Assembly (NCBI RefSeq): GCF_012939955.1
Contig: NZ_SPMY01000042.1
Coordinates: forward strand, 53 to 42,184
DNA: 42,132 nucleotides
Direction of reading: 5' to 3'
Source of the DNA: Candidatus Accumulibacter phosphatis
GTDB taxonomy: Bacteria; Pseudomonadota; Gammaproteobacteria; Burkholderiales; Rhodocyclaceae
The position numbers were made by a program, and so were the translations under genes. Shown piece by piece: positions 10,228 to 17,527 of the stretch. Every line of letters begins with the position of its first letter. Within the stretch, counting starts at the first letter, position 1. A model generated the notes under the pieces. That model was not told the origin of the DNA. It did not search any database and worked only from the letters and a program-made list of their open reading frames with translations.

Positions 10228-11313
10228 TCAGTCGGCCTCCTCGCCCCGCAGGGTGGTCATCAAATTGCTCACCTGCACGGCGATCTCGCGACTCAGCGCT
10301 GCGTAGCGCTCGCGTCGCTGATCCTCGGGAAGTTCCGCCGCAACCACGCCGCCGACATCCCACTCCAGCGCCGCGGTGTGGAAGGGCACGTTGTCCACGT
10401 ATGACTTGACTGGCCCCTGCAGGCTGACGATGACGTGGAAATCGGCGAGATCCTGAAGGCTCAGATTCATCGCCTTTGGTCGGTGGCGAGCCAGGTCGAC
10501 CCCCGACTCCTGGAGCAAGCCGACCACCTCCGGCAGCATCGCGCCAGCCTGACGGCCCAGGCTGCGGAACTCACCACCTCCGGAAGCAATCTTGCCAGCA
10601 ACGGTCTCGGCGATCGGTCCGAGCAGGGTGTTGTCCTCGTCAAGGAAGAGGATCCGGAAAGCCTTGGCCGCCTTGGTCTGGCCGGTAACCGCAAACACCG
10701 TTTCCTCGCAGATGTTCTTCGCCTGATCCGACACCCGTTCGAGCGAATTGAAAACGCCGAGGTAGGCAAAGAGATCCTCGATGCTGAAGTTCCCCCCCTC
10801 ATTGACCAGGTCGGCAAAAACCACATCAAAAGTGCGCTCGACCTGATCGGCCATGATCATCGTCGCCCTGGCCTTCTCGGCATTGCCGTCGATGAAGCCG
10901 CACATCGCCTGCTTGAACATCTGCCGCGACTCGCCGGCGAGCAATTCGACCTCGCGCTTGATCAACGCGTCGGGGCGCTTGGCGAGATGCACCGATTCGC
11001 GGGCGATGGTCACCGCGTAGTCGCCGACGCGCTCCAGCGCGACGTTGGCGTGAATCATCGCCGTCATCAGGCGCAAATGCCCGGCGCTCGGCAGGTGCAC
11101 GCCGATGAACGCGTGGCACATCTTGTCCAGCTTGCGATTTTCCGCGTTGATCCGCTGATCTCCCAGGACTGTCGCATAGGCGAGCTTGTCATCACCGCTC
11201 AGCAGGGCACGTACCGCAGCAGCGAGGGCAGCGTCGACGCGCTTGGCCAGCAGGGTCGCTTGTTGTTTGATCAGGGACAGGTCTCTCTCGAGACGTTCTT
11301 CGTAATGGCTCAT
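10228..11313 (-). CDS. phoU: PhoU fused to an inactive LMW-phosphatase/ArsC-like domain
   Basis: 361 residues, against about 235 for ordinary PhoU. Residues 1-215 hold the two PhoU three-helix repeats with both metal-binding E-x3-D motifs (ERVGD at 94-98, ERVSD at 192-196). Residues 218-355 resemble low-molecular-weight protein tyrosine phosphatase / arsenate reductase: ILF at 221-223, N228, P233 and AE at 235-236 align with the P-loop region, and HRPK plus LADFHVIVSL match the middle strand. The catalytic Cys position is Asp225 and the P-loop Arg position is Leu231, so phosphatase chemistry is not expected. It lies between pstS and pstC. PhoU normally restrains PhoR/Pst signalling. The extra domain may bind a phosphate-like ligand or a partner (inference). 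Confidence 0.88.
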   Translation of the reverse strand: MSHYEERLERDLSLIKQQATLLAKRVDAALAAAVRALLSGDDKLAYATVLGDQRINAENRKLDKMCHAFIGVHLPSAGHLRLMTAMIHANVALERVGDYAVTIARESVHLAKRPDALIKREVELLAGESRQMFKQAMCGFIDGNAEKARATMIMADQVERTFDVVFADLVNEGGNFSIEDLFAYLGVFNSLERVSDQAKNICEETVFAVTGQTKAAKAFRILFLDEDNTLLGPIAETVAGKIASGGGEFRSLGRQAGAMLPEVVGLLQESGVDLARHRPKAMNLSLQDLADFHVIVSLQGPVKSYVDNVPFHTAALEWDVGGVVAAELPEDQRRERYAALSREIAVQVSNLMTTLRGEEAD

Positions 11314-11356
11314 TGCTTGCGGCTCCCCACAGCGCTAACGGAACACAGATTTCAGA

Positions 11357-11390
11357 GCGGGCGCGAAGGACTCCCCGTCCCCGCGCCCGC
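11357..11390 (-). other. Intercistronic stem-loop between pstS and phoU
   Basis: Inverted repeat GCGGGCGCG / CGCGCCCGC (9 bp, 16-base loop) in the 90-base gap after pstS. No T-tract follows. Such stems between a binding-protein gene and its transporter genes often protect the upstream mRNA and give excess binding protein. That role is inferred here. Confidence 0.5.
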
Positions 11391-11403
11391 GATGGCGTAT
11401 GAC

Positions 11404-12258
11404 TTACTTGCAGCTGACTTTCTTGATTGGCGCGTAGCCTTCCTTGGCAACGATGCATTGGCCAACGTCGCTCTTGATCCAGTCCATGTATTTCTTGGTG
11501 TCGGCTTTCGGCTGACCATCGGTGTACATGAACAGCGGACGGGCGATCGGATAGGTGCCGTCGAAAGCGGTATCCTCGGTCGGCATGACGCAGGGCTTGC
11601 CTTTCTCGGGCGCGATGCACAATGCCTTCAGGTGATCGGTAGCGTAGGCGAGGCCGCTGTAACCAATCGCGCAAGGCGTCTTCTCAACCAGGTCGGCGAC
11701 ATCCTTGGAGCCGTGCATGTCCAGCGTCCCCTGGCGGAACTTGCCCTTCTCACCGAGAACGGCCTCCTGGAAGTAGGCGTAGGTGCCCGAGTTGTTCTGC
11801 CGGCTGACGACGACGATCTCGTCCTTGCAGCCTGGAATGGTGATCCCCAGATCGCTCCACTTGGTCGCCCCACCGTCACGTCCGTAGATCTTGGCCAGTT
11901 CCGGGACGCTCAAGGTATTGAGCGGAAAGTTCTTGTGTACGAAGATAGCCAGGGCATCGTAGCCGACCACGTGCTCGACCGGATCGTGACCTTTGGCCTT
12001 GGCCTCGGCAATTTCCTTGTCTTTCATCTTGCGGCTGGAGTTGGCGATGTCCACGGTGCCGTTGATCATGGCTGCGATGCCGGTACCCGACCCGCCGCCG
12101 GAAACCGCGACGGCCACATCCGGATTGATCTTGCCGTATTGCTCGGCCCACGACTGGGCCACGTTGACCAGGGTGTCCGAGCCCTTGTTCTGGATCTCGG
12201 TTCGTGCAGAAACGGCACCTGACGCCAGGGCAGCGGCGACGGCAAGACTGACGCTCAA
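11404..12258 (-). CDS. pstS: Phosphate-binding protein PstS, signal-peptide frameshift
   Basis: Periplasmic phosphate-binding protein. The mature part starts near RTEIQNKGSDTLVNVAQSW and carries the phosphate-site segments SGGGSGTGIAAM, IANSSRKM and SRQNNSGTYAYF. As written, the frame opens at a TTG at 12258 with no Shine-Dalgarno and a signal peptide lacking its charged N-region. An ATG at 12280 with GGAGAG upstream reads MTSKSMF and then leaves frame at a run of six T (minus strand, 12257-12262). Removing one T joins MTSKSMFL to SVSLAVAAALASGAVSA, a complete signal peptide ending VSA. The likely true gene therefore runs 11404-12280, with either a sequencing error or a real slippage mutation. 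First gene of the pst operon. Confidence 0.9.
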   Translation of the reverse strand: MSVSLAVAAALASGAVSARTEIQNKGSDTLVNVAQSWAEQYGKINPDVAVAVSGGGSGTGIAAMINGTVDIANSSRKMKDKEIAEAKAKGHDPVEHVVGYDALAIFVHKNFPLNTLSVPELAKIYGRDGGATKWSDLGITIPGCKDEIVVVSRQNNSGTYAYFQEAVLGEKGKFRQGTLDMHGSKDVADLVEKTPCAIGYSGLAYATDHLKALCIAPEKGKPCVMPTEDTAFDGTYPIARPLFMYTDGQPKADTKKYMDWIKSDVGQCIVAKEGYAPIKKVSCK

Positions 12259-12310
12259 AAAACATCGATTTCGAAGTCATTTGGGACTCTCCAAGGGTGG
12301 GAAATTTTTT

Positions 12311-12341
12311 TGAAGTCTTTCGATGCAGATCAAAGACTTCA
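12311..12341 (-). promoter_or_regulatory. Stem-loop in the pstS leader
   Basis: Perfect 10-bp inverted repeat TGAAGTCTTT / AAAGACTTCA around an 11-base loop, ending 31 bases before the ATG at 12280. On the minus strand it is followed by A-rich, not T-rich, sequence, so it is not a terminator. It could be a 5' mRNA-stability structure or an operator for a dimeric regulator. Confidence 0.5.
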
Positions 12342-12372
12342 GAGGTGACGCGAAGCATTTGCGCGACGAAAA

Positions 12373-12399
12373 ATTATCAGAAAAAATTCGATCTGACAA
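12373..12399 (-). promoter_or_regulatory. Candidate pstS promoter
   Basis: On the minus strand TTGTCA (12394-12399, 5 of 6 to the -35 consensus) and GATAAT (12373-12378, 5 of 6 to the -10 consensus) are separated by 15 bases, slightly short. Transcription would begin near 12366 and give a leader of about 85 bases that includes the stem-loop. Confidence 0.35.
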
Positions 12400-12637
12400 G
12401 CCCCCTAGAGGCAGCAAATAATAATAAAAAATTGGCCAGCCTGCTGCAAGCAGCAGCGGCGAAAGATTAATGCTCAGCGCATTTTATGCTGCGGACAGAA
12501 TATCTTCATATGCAGTTATAAACATCTACCGCATTGTTTTGACACAATATTTTTTCGTAACTACACAAATGTTATGATCATTTACAAAATACAATAAATG
12601 AGGAGCAGCTCATCCCACATCTGATTAACTACTTTAA

Positions 12638-12655
12638 CTGACAAAATACTGTAAA
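12638..12655 (+). promoter_or_regulatory. Weak Pho-box-like direct repeat
   Basis: CTGACAA-AATA-CTGTAAA: two 7-base half-sites with 11-base periodicity, as in PhoB boxes (CTGTCAT-N4-CTGTCAT). It lies about 240 bases upstream of the candidate pstS promoter and in the opposite orientation to pstS, so its relevance is doubtful. Confidence 0.22.
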
Positions 12656-13132
12656 CGGCAGGCCGCGGCCAGAACGCTTTCCGCACGGGAAGCAGTGCCG
12701 CGGCCACGAAACGGACTCTATTTAATCGTCACTACGGATATCTAAAGCTTCTTGTTCATGGGCTTACAGGCCATTCCCAGAGATCTGCCCGATGCCCGCG
12801 ATTTCTCGCAGATTATTCAAGAATCATGACATTGGAACGTTCTGCGGCAGTCACGGGAAGCCTGCATCGTTGAGCCCACGTTTCGACTTTTCCGGAAACG
12901 CAAATCATGCGAAAAAACATTGAACACAGCGCACTTCAAGGCGACACAAGGTGGCGATTGGTAGGGGTCGGAAGGAAAGGCGCAGCGCCGCCAATAGGCG
13001 CGTAAGAACGGCAGCCGCCGTTGCAGGCAGGCAAGGAAAAGGCGAGCGCAGAGGGAGTCGATCGCCTTGGGCCGACCATCAGGCCTCCTCCCGCAGGCGC
13101 GACAAACGCCGTCGAGGACGCCGTCGCCGCGC

Positions 13133-14302
13133 CTACTTGCTGAGCAGACGCATCCCGCGCTCCAGCCCGTCGAGCGTCAGCGGGAACATGCGCCCGCCCA
13201 TCAGGTTGTGGATCAGCGAGGTCGATTGCCGGTACTGCCAGGCGTGTTCCGATTCCGGGTTGAGCCAGATGGCGTGCGGCCAGGTGTCGGTCAAGCGGCG
13301 CAGCCAGGTGGCGCCGGGTTCGGCGTTGTTGTATTCGACGCTACCCCAGGGCTGCAGGATCTCGTAGGGACTCATCGCTGCATCGCCAACAAAAATCAGC
13401 TTGTAGTCATTGCCGTACCTGTGCAACACGTCGCGGGTGGCGATGCGCTCACTGTGACGGCGGCGATTGTCCTTCCACAGGTATTCGTAGACGCAGTTGT
13501 GGAAGTAGTAGTACTCAAGGTGCTTGAACTCGCTATGGCAGGCCGAGAAGAGTTCCTCGCAGACGCGGATGTGATCGTCCATCGAGCCGCCGATATCGAG
13601 AAACAGCAGCACCTTGACGGCGTTGTGGCGCTCGGGCCGCAGGCGCAGGTCGAGCCAGCCGGCGTTGCGCGCGGTACCGGCGATGGTGCCTTCCAGGTCC
13701 AGTTCCTCGGGCGCACCCTGGCGAGCAAAGCGGCGCAGGCGACGCAGGGCAATCTTGATATTGCGCGTACCAATCTCGACGCTGTCGTCGAGGTTGCGAT
13801 ACTCGCGCTTTTCCCAGACCTTGACTGCCGAGCGGTTCTCGCTCTTGCCGCCAACACGGATGCCCTCGGGATGCGTGCCGCCGTGCCCGAAGGGCGAAGT
13901 GCCACCTGTGCCGATCCACTTGCTGCCGCCTGAATGACGTTCCTTCTGCTCGGCGAGACGCTTCTTGAACGTCTCCATCAGCTTGTCCCAGCCGAGTTTC
14001 TCGAGTTTGGCGCGTTCGGCGTCGCTGAGGTGTTTCTTCACCGCCTGCCGCAACCACTCTTCGGGAATCAGTGCCTCCATCCCGGGCAGCGCTTCGACGC
14101 CCTTGAAGTACTCACCGAAGGCGCGATCGAACTTGTCGAAGTGCGTCTCGTCCTTGACCAGAATCGCGCGCGAGAGGACGTAGAAGTCATCGAGGCTGTG
14201 CTCGATGACGTGCTGCTGCAGCGCTTCGAGCAAGGCCAGGAACTCCTTGATCGACACCGGCAGGCGATTCTCCTTGAGGTGAAGAAAGAAATCGATCAGC
14301 AT
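13133..14302 (-). CDS. VWA domain protein, CoxE-like
   Basis: 389 residues. The N-terminal half is helical and charged (FLHLKENRLPVSIKEFLALLEAL), and the C-terminal half is a von Willebrand A domain of the CoxE type. The MIDAS motif is DIGGSMDD, a D-x-G-x-S variant of DxSxS, and the later FVGDAAMSPYE supplies the Asp of the metal site. It follows a MoxR-type AAA+ ATPase on the same strand after a 35-base gap. MoxR/VWA pairs act as metal-dependent chaperones that insert cofactors or remodel complexes. The client is not evident here. Length and pairing fit the widespread uncharacterised proteobacterial pair. Confidence 0.88.
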   Translation of the reverse strand: MLIDFFLHLKENRLPVSIKEFLALLEALQQHVIEHSLDDFYVLSRAILVKDETHFDKFDRAFGEYFKGVEALPGMEALIPEEWLRQAVKKHLSDAERAKLEKLGWDKLMETFKKRLAEQKERHSGGSKWIGTGGTSPFGHGGTHPEGIRVGGKSENRSAVKVWEKREYRNLDDSVEIGTRNIKIALRRLRRFARQGAPEELDLEGTIAGTARNAGWLDLRLRPERHNAVKVLLFLDIGGSMDDHIRVCEELFSACHSEFKHLEYYYFHNCVYEYLWKDNRRRHSERIATRDVLHRYGNDYKLIFVGDAAMSPYEILQPWGSVEYNNAEPGATWLRRLTDTWPHAIWLNPESEHAWQYRQSTSLIHNLMGGRMFPLTLDGLERGMRLLSK

Positions 14303-14337
14303 CGTCGCTAGCGCCTATTGCATTCGCGCATCGCCAC

Positions 14338-15180
14338 TTAGCGGTTCTGGCGGGCCATGAAAATCAGGCGTTCGAAGAGATGCACGTCCTGCTCGTTCTT
14401 GAGCAGTGCCCCGTGCAGCGGCGGGATGGCGCTCTTGTTGTCCTTGCTGTGCAAGGCTTCCGGCGGGATGTCCTCGGCGAGCAGCAACTTCAGCCAGTCG
14501 AGCAATTCCGAGGTCGAAGGCTTCTTCTTCAGGCCGGGGATTTCACGCAGTTCGAAGAACACTTCCAGCGCTTCACGCAGCAAGGCGGGCTTCAGGCCCG
14601 GGAAATGGACGTCGACAATGCGCTTCATGGTCTCCCTGTCGGGGAACTTGATGTAGTGGAAGAAGCAGCGGCGCAGGAAAGCGTCGGGAAGTTCCTTTTC
14701 ATTGTTCGAGGTGATGAACACCGCCGGCCGGTGGCGGGCACGAACGTTCTGACGCGTCTCGTAGACAAAGAACTCCATGCGGTCGAGTTCGCGCAGCAGA
14801 TCGTTGGGGAACTCGATGTCGGCCTTGTCGATTTCGTCGATCAGCACCACCGACGGCGTTTCACATTCGAAGGCCTGCCACAACACGCCTTTGAGAATGT
14901 AACTGCCGATATCGGCGACCTTGGCCTCGCCGAGCTGCGAGTCGCGCAGGCGCGAAACGGCGTCGTATTCGTAAAGGCCCTGCTGCGCCTTGGTCGTCGA
15001 TTTGATGTGCCACTGGAAGAGTGGCCGCCCGAGCGCGGCGGCGACCTCTTCGGCGAGCATTGTCTTTCCGGTACCCGGCTCCCCCTTGATCAGCAGCGGC
15101 CGCTGCAGGGTAACGGCGGCATTGACCGCCAGCGTCAGGTCACCGGTGGTGACGTATTTGTCGGAGCCGGAAAAGCGCAT
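14338..15180 (-). CDS. MoxR-family AAA+ ATPase
   Basis: 280 residues. Walker A is GEPGTGKTM (about 36-44), Walker B is VVLIDEIDKAD, sensor 1 is FITSNNEKELPDAFLRRC with the arginine finger region, and a helical lid follows. It starts at an ATG preceded by AGGAAC. It is paired with the CoxE-type VWA gene immediately downstream. Such ATPases typically form hexamers that work with the VWA partner on a metalloenzyme or membrane complex. No client enzyme gene is adjacent, so the target is unknown. Confidence 0.92.
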   Translation of the reverse strand: MRFSGSDKYVTTGDLTLAVNAAVTLQRPLLIKGEPGTGKTMLAEEVAAALGRPLFQWHIKSTTKAQQGLYEYDAVSRLRDSQLGEAKVADIGSYILKGVLWQAFECETPSVVLIDEIDKADIEFPNDLLRELDRMEFFVYETRQNVRARHRPAVFITSNNEKELPDAFLRRCFFHYIKFPDRETMKRIVDVHFPGLKPALLREALEVFFELREIPGLKKKPSTSELLDWLKLLLAEDIPPEALHSKDNKSAIPPLHGALLKNEQDVHLFERLIFMARQNR

Positions 15181-15274
15181 GGGGGATGTTCCTCGCGAAG
15201 CAACTGGCCGATTCTACCCGCAAAGCGTTGAGCGGGGTTTGCTGCCGCGCTTTGCGCGCCCGCCGTGGCAGACC

Positions 15275-15703
15275 TCAGGCGCCCGCGGCACGCCGCACAC
15301 AATCCAGGTAGGCGATGCCATCGATGGCGCTGCCGTCACGTTGCGAACGCCACAGCGCCTCACCGAGACACTCGAGGATGGCATGTTCGGCGGCATGGAC
15401 TTCGAGGCGTCCGCGCAGCACCTGGTAGGCGGCACGGATGCCCGGCGGCTGGTCGATGCTGATCTGCTCGGCGACGGCCAGGTGCAGGGAGAGGTGCAGG
15501 AAGGGATTCATCTGCCCGCTTTCCGGCGTGAAATCCTGCGCCACCGCCAGCTCCGGGTTTTCGAGCAGCGCGTGATATTCGGGGTGTTCGACGATCAGAT
15601 CGGCGGCAGTCACTTCTGCACCTTCAAGGACGGCGCGCTCGCGATGCTTGCGCCAGGCGCCACAGAAGAACTGCCGTACCTGCTCACGACTGGGATTGAA
15701 CAT
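15275..15703 (-). CDS. DUF1841 family protein
   Basis: 142 residues, matching the uncharacterised DUF1841 family found in beta- and gammaproteobacteria. Recognisable segments are MFNPSREQVRQFFCGAWRKH, EHPEYHALLENPE and NPFLHLSLHLAVAEQISID. It is cytoplasmic, with no signal peptide or membrane segment. Its start overlaps the end of the FIST gene by 20 bases, so it is translated as part of the same unit, downstream of nth. No function is known to me. Confidence 0.85.
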   Translation of the reverse strand: MFNPSREQVRQFFCGAWRKHRERAVLEGAEVTAADLIVEHPEYHALLENPELAVAQDFTPESGQMNPFLHLSLHLAVAEQISIDQPPGIRAAYQVLRGRLEVHAAEHAILECLGEALWRSQRDGSAIDGIAYLDCVRRAAGA

Positions 15704-16856
15704 TGGGCCTCCGGGGTGGGTGACTGATCAGGGCAGTGACCACGGCGTTGTGCAGCGAACGGTTGCCACCCGCGACGCAGGCTGCGATCTGCCCGGTTCC
15801 GTAAACACCGAGCAGCGGCAGACCGGGAAAGCTTTGCCGCAGGCAGTCGAGCTCGCGGTCGTCGCCCCCATGAAAATAGGGGCCGCGACCGAAACACGAG
15901 AAAACCAGGCCGGCAAGGGGTTTCGCAACCACAGCGGCCAGTTGCCCGACACTGCGGCGCATATCGTCTACGGCCGACTGCGGCCGGCGAATCGCCCACG
16001 CCAGCCGCTGCCCCGGCTTGCTTCCTTCGGCCAGGCTCACCGAGCGATCAGCCGCGTTGGCGGAGAGAATGGCGGTCGAATGCCAGGCACCCGCCGCGAA
16101 AGCGTCCTCACTGGCGAGCGTGCTGCCAAGGCTGGCGACCGCGCCAGCGCTGCCCGCACCGTCCTCGTCAAAGAGCACGGCCGACAGGGCGCCAAGTGGC
16201 AGCGGTGACTGCTCGCGCAGGTCTGCGGGCAAGGCGGCGAGGAGGCTGTCGAGCGCAGTTTCGCCACCCAGTTGCAGCAAGTCATAGGCGCGGCTGCGCT
16301 CGATCGGCCGTGCCTCGGCGAGCAGGCTCCAGCCGCTCGATACAGCGACGTCGACCTGTGCGCCGCACAGGTGCACGCTGCAGCTCGGCGCCAGACGGCT
16401 GTGCTGCCAGGCGGTCGGAGCGCTGCCGCCGCCGCTACCCGCGAAGCTGCCGCCGAAACGCTTGTTCGTCGCGTCGCCCCACGGGTAGGGGAAGCTGCCG
16501 CCGGCATAGCTCAGGACGGCCTGCCGATCCGCGTGGCCAAGGGCAAGGCCGCCTTGGCCATGATGCAGCGAAAGATCGCCCGCAAAGACCATCACCGCCG
16601 CCGCGGGTCGGTCGAGTACCCAGCCGTACTCACTGAAGACCCCCGCCGCGATGCCCCCGGCCACCTCGGTGCACTGGGCTGCCCGGGCCACTGCGCTGAC
16701 CGTCTGCTGCGCGTGCCGGGCAAAGTCCGGCGTCAGAAACAACAGCACACCCGTGGCGTGGCAGGCACCGGTCCTGGCCAGCGCCTGCGCCAAGGCTTCT
16801 TCCGCCAGAGCGGGCCGCGGATCGTTGCCGGCGACCAGCGCGCTGGCAACGCTCAT
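15684..16856 (-). CDS. FIST domain protein
   Basis: 390 residues with an N-terminal FIST domain (TGVLLFLTPDFARHAQQTV, TEVAGGIAAGVFSEYGW) and a C-terminal FIST_C domain (FSCFGRGPYFHGGDDRELD, GVYGTGQIAAC). FIST proteins are predicted small-ligand sensors, often linked to signal transduction. Here there is no attached output domain. The ATG at 16856 overlaps the nth stop as ATGA, so translation is coupled. A longer in-frame extension upstream is only the shadow of nth. The sensing role is family-level inference. Confidence 0.85.
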   Translation of the reverse strand: MSVASALVAGNDPRPALAEEALAQALARTGACHATGVLLFLTPDFARHAQQTVSAVARAAQCTEVAGGIAAGVFSEYGWVLDRPAAAVMVFAGDLSLHHGQGGLALGHADRQAVLSYAGGSFPYPWGDATNKRFGGSFAGSGGGSAPTAWQHSRLAPSCSVHLCGAQVDVAVSSGWSLLAEARPIERSRAYDLLQLGGETALDSLLAALPADLREQSPLPLGALSAVLFDEDGAGSAGAVASLGSTLASEDAFAAGAWHSTAILSANAADRSVSLAEGSKPGQRLAWAIRRPQSAVDDMRRSVGQLAAVVAKPLAGLVFSCFGRGPYFHGGDDRELDCLRQSFPGLPLLGVYGTGQIAACVAGGNRSLHNAVVTALISHPPRRPNVQSQS

Positions 16857-17506
16857 CGCAGCTGCGCTCCGAAGGGGTCGGTCTTCGCGGGCCAGGCGCA
16901 GAGATCGGCGATGTCGCAACGCCAGCATTCGGGTTTGCGCGCCTTGCACACGTAGCGTCCGTGCAGGATCAGCCAGTGATGTGCCGATTGCAGGAATTCC
17001 TCGGGAACTCGCTTGAGCAACTGTCGTTCAACCGCCAGCGGCGTTTTGCCAGGCGCCAGCCCGCTGCGGTTGGCGACCCGGAAAATATGCGTATCGACGG
17101 CAATCGTCGCTTCGCCGAAAGCCGTATTGAGGACCACGTTGGCCGTCTTGCGACCAACTCCCGGCAGAGCTTCGAGCGCCGCCCGCGCGGACGGCACTTC
17201 GCCGCCGTGTAGCTCGATCAGCTGCCGACAGGTGGCAGTGACGTTTCTGGCCTTGCCCGGATAGAGACCAATGCGATTGATGTACGCGGCCAGGCCCGCC
17301 TCGCCGAGCGCCAGCATCGCCTGCGGCGTCGGCGCGTCGGCGAAAAGCTTGCGCGTCGCCAGGTTGACGCTCTTGTCGGTGGCCTGCGCCGACAGGATGA
17401 CGGCAATCAGTAACTGGAAAGTCGTGCCGTACTCAAGCTCGGTAGTCGGCTCGGGATTGGCCGCGCGTAGGCGCGCGAAGAGTTGTTGCCGCTGCTGGAT
17501 ATTCAT
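16853..17506 (-). CDS. nth: Endonuclease III
   Basis: 217 residues. DNA glycosylase/AP lyase for oxidised pyrimidines in base excision repair. The helix-hairpin-helix LPGVGRKTANVVL carries the catalytic Lys, and AVDTHIFRVANR carries the catalytic Asp. The C-terminal [4Fe-4S] ligands follow C-x6-C-x2-C-x5-C (CKARKPECWRCDIADLC). It lies 21 bases after rnfE, the same rnf/rsx-nth linkage as in Escherichia coli, and its stop overlaps the FIST start. Confidence 0.97.
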   Translation of the reverse strand: MNIQQRQQLFARLRAANPEPTTELEYGTTFQLLIAVILSAQATDKSVNLATRKLFADAPTPQAMLALGEAGLAAYINRIGLYPGKARNVTATCRQLIELHGGEVPSARAALEALPGVGRKTANVVLNTAFGEATIAVDTHIFRVANRSGLAPGKTPLAVERQLLKRVPEEFLQSAHHWLILHGRYVCKARKPECWRCDIADLCAWPAKTDPFGAQLR

Positions 17507-17527
17507 CCGCGCACGATTCGCTGGCGC

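Larger units (their letters stand above)
12281..13132. other. Long intergenic region upstream of pstS
   Basis: About 850 bases without a gene I can support. The part 12340-12660 is clearly richer in A and T than the rest of the window and contains a leader hairpin, a candidate promoter, a CTGCTGC/GCAGCAG inverted repeat at 12441-12456 and a Pho-box-like repeat, each described elsewhere. The part nearest the VWA gene (about 12950-13130) returns to high GC. I see no tRNA or protein homology. A small RNA cannot be excluded. Confidence 0.6.

Noticed and set aside
8529-10409. Long plus-strand open frame of 626 codons opposite pstA and pstC
   Set aside because: Composition is Arg/Gln/His-rich with no recognisable domain, and it is exactly antisense to well-supported permease genes. 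It is a high-GC shadow.
13533-14057. Alternative-frame minus-strand open frame inside the VWA gene
   Set aside because: It is out of frame with the MIDAS-containing protein and has low-complexity Arg-rich translation.
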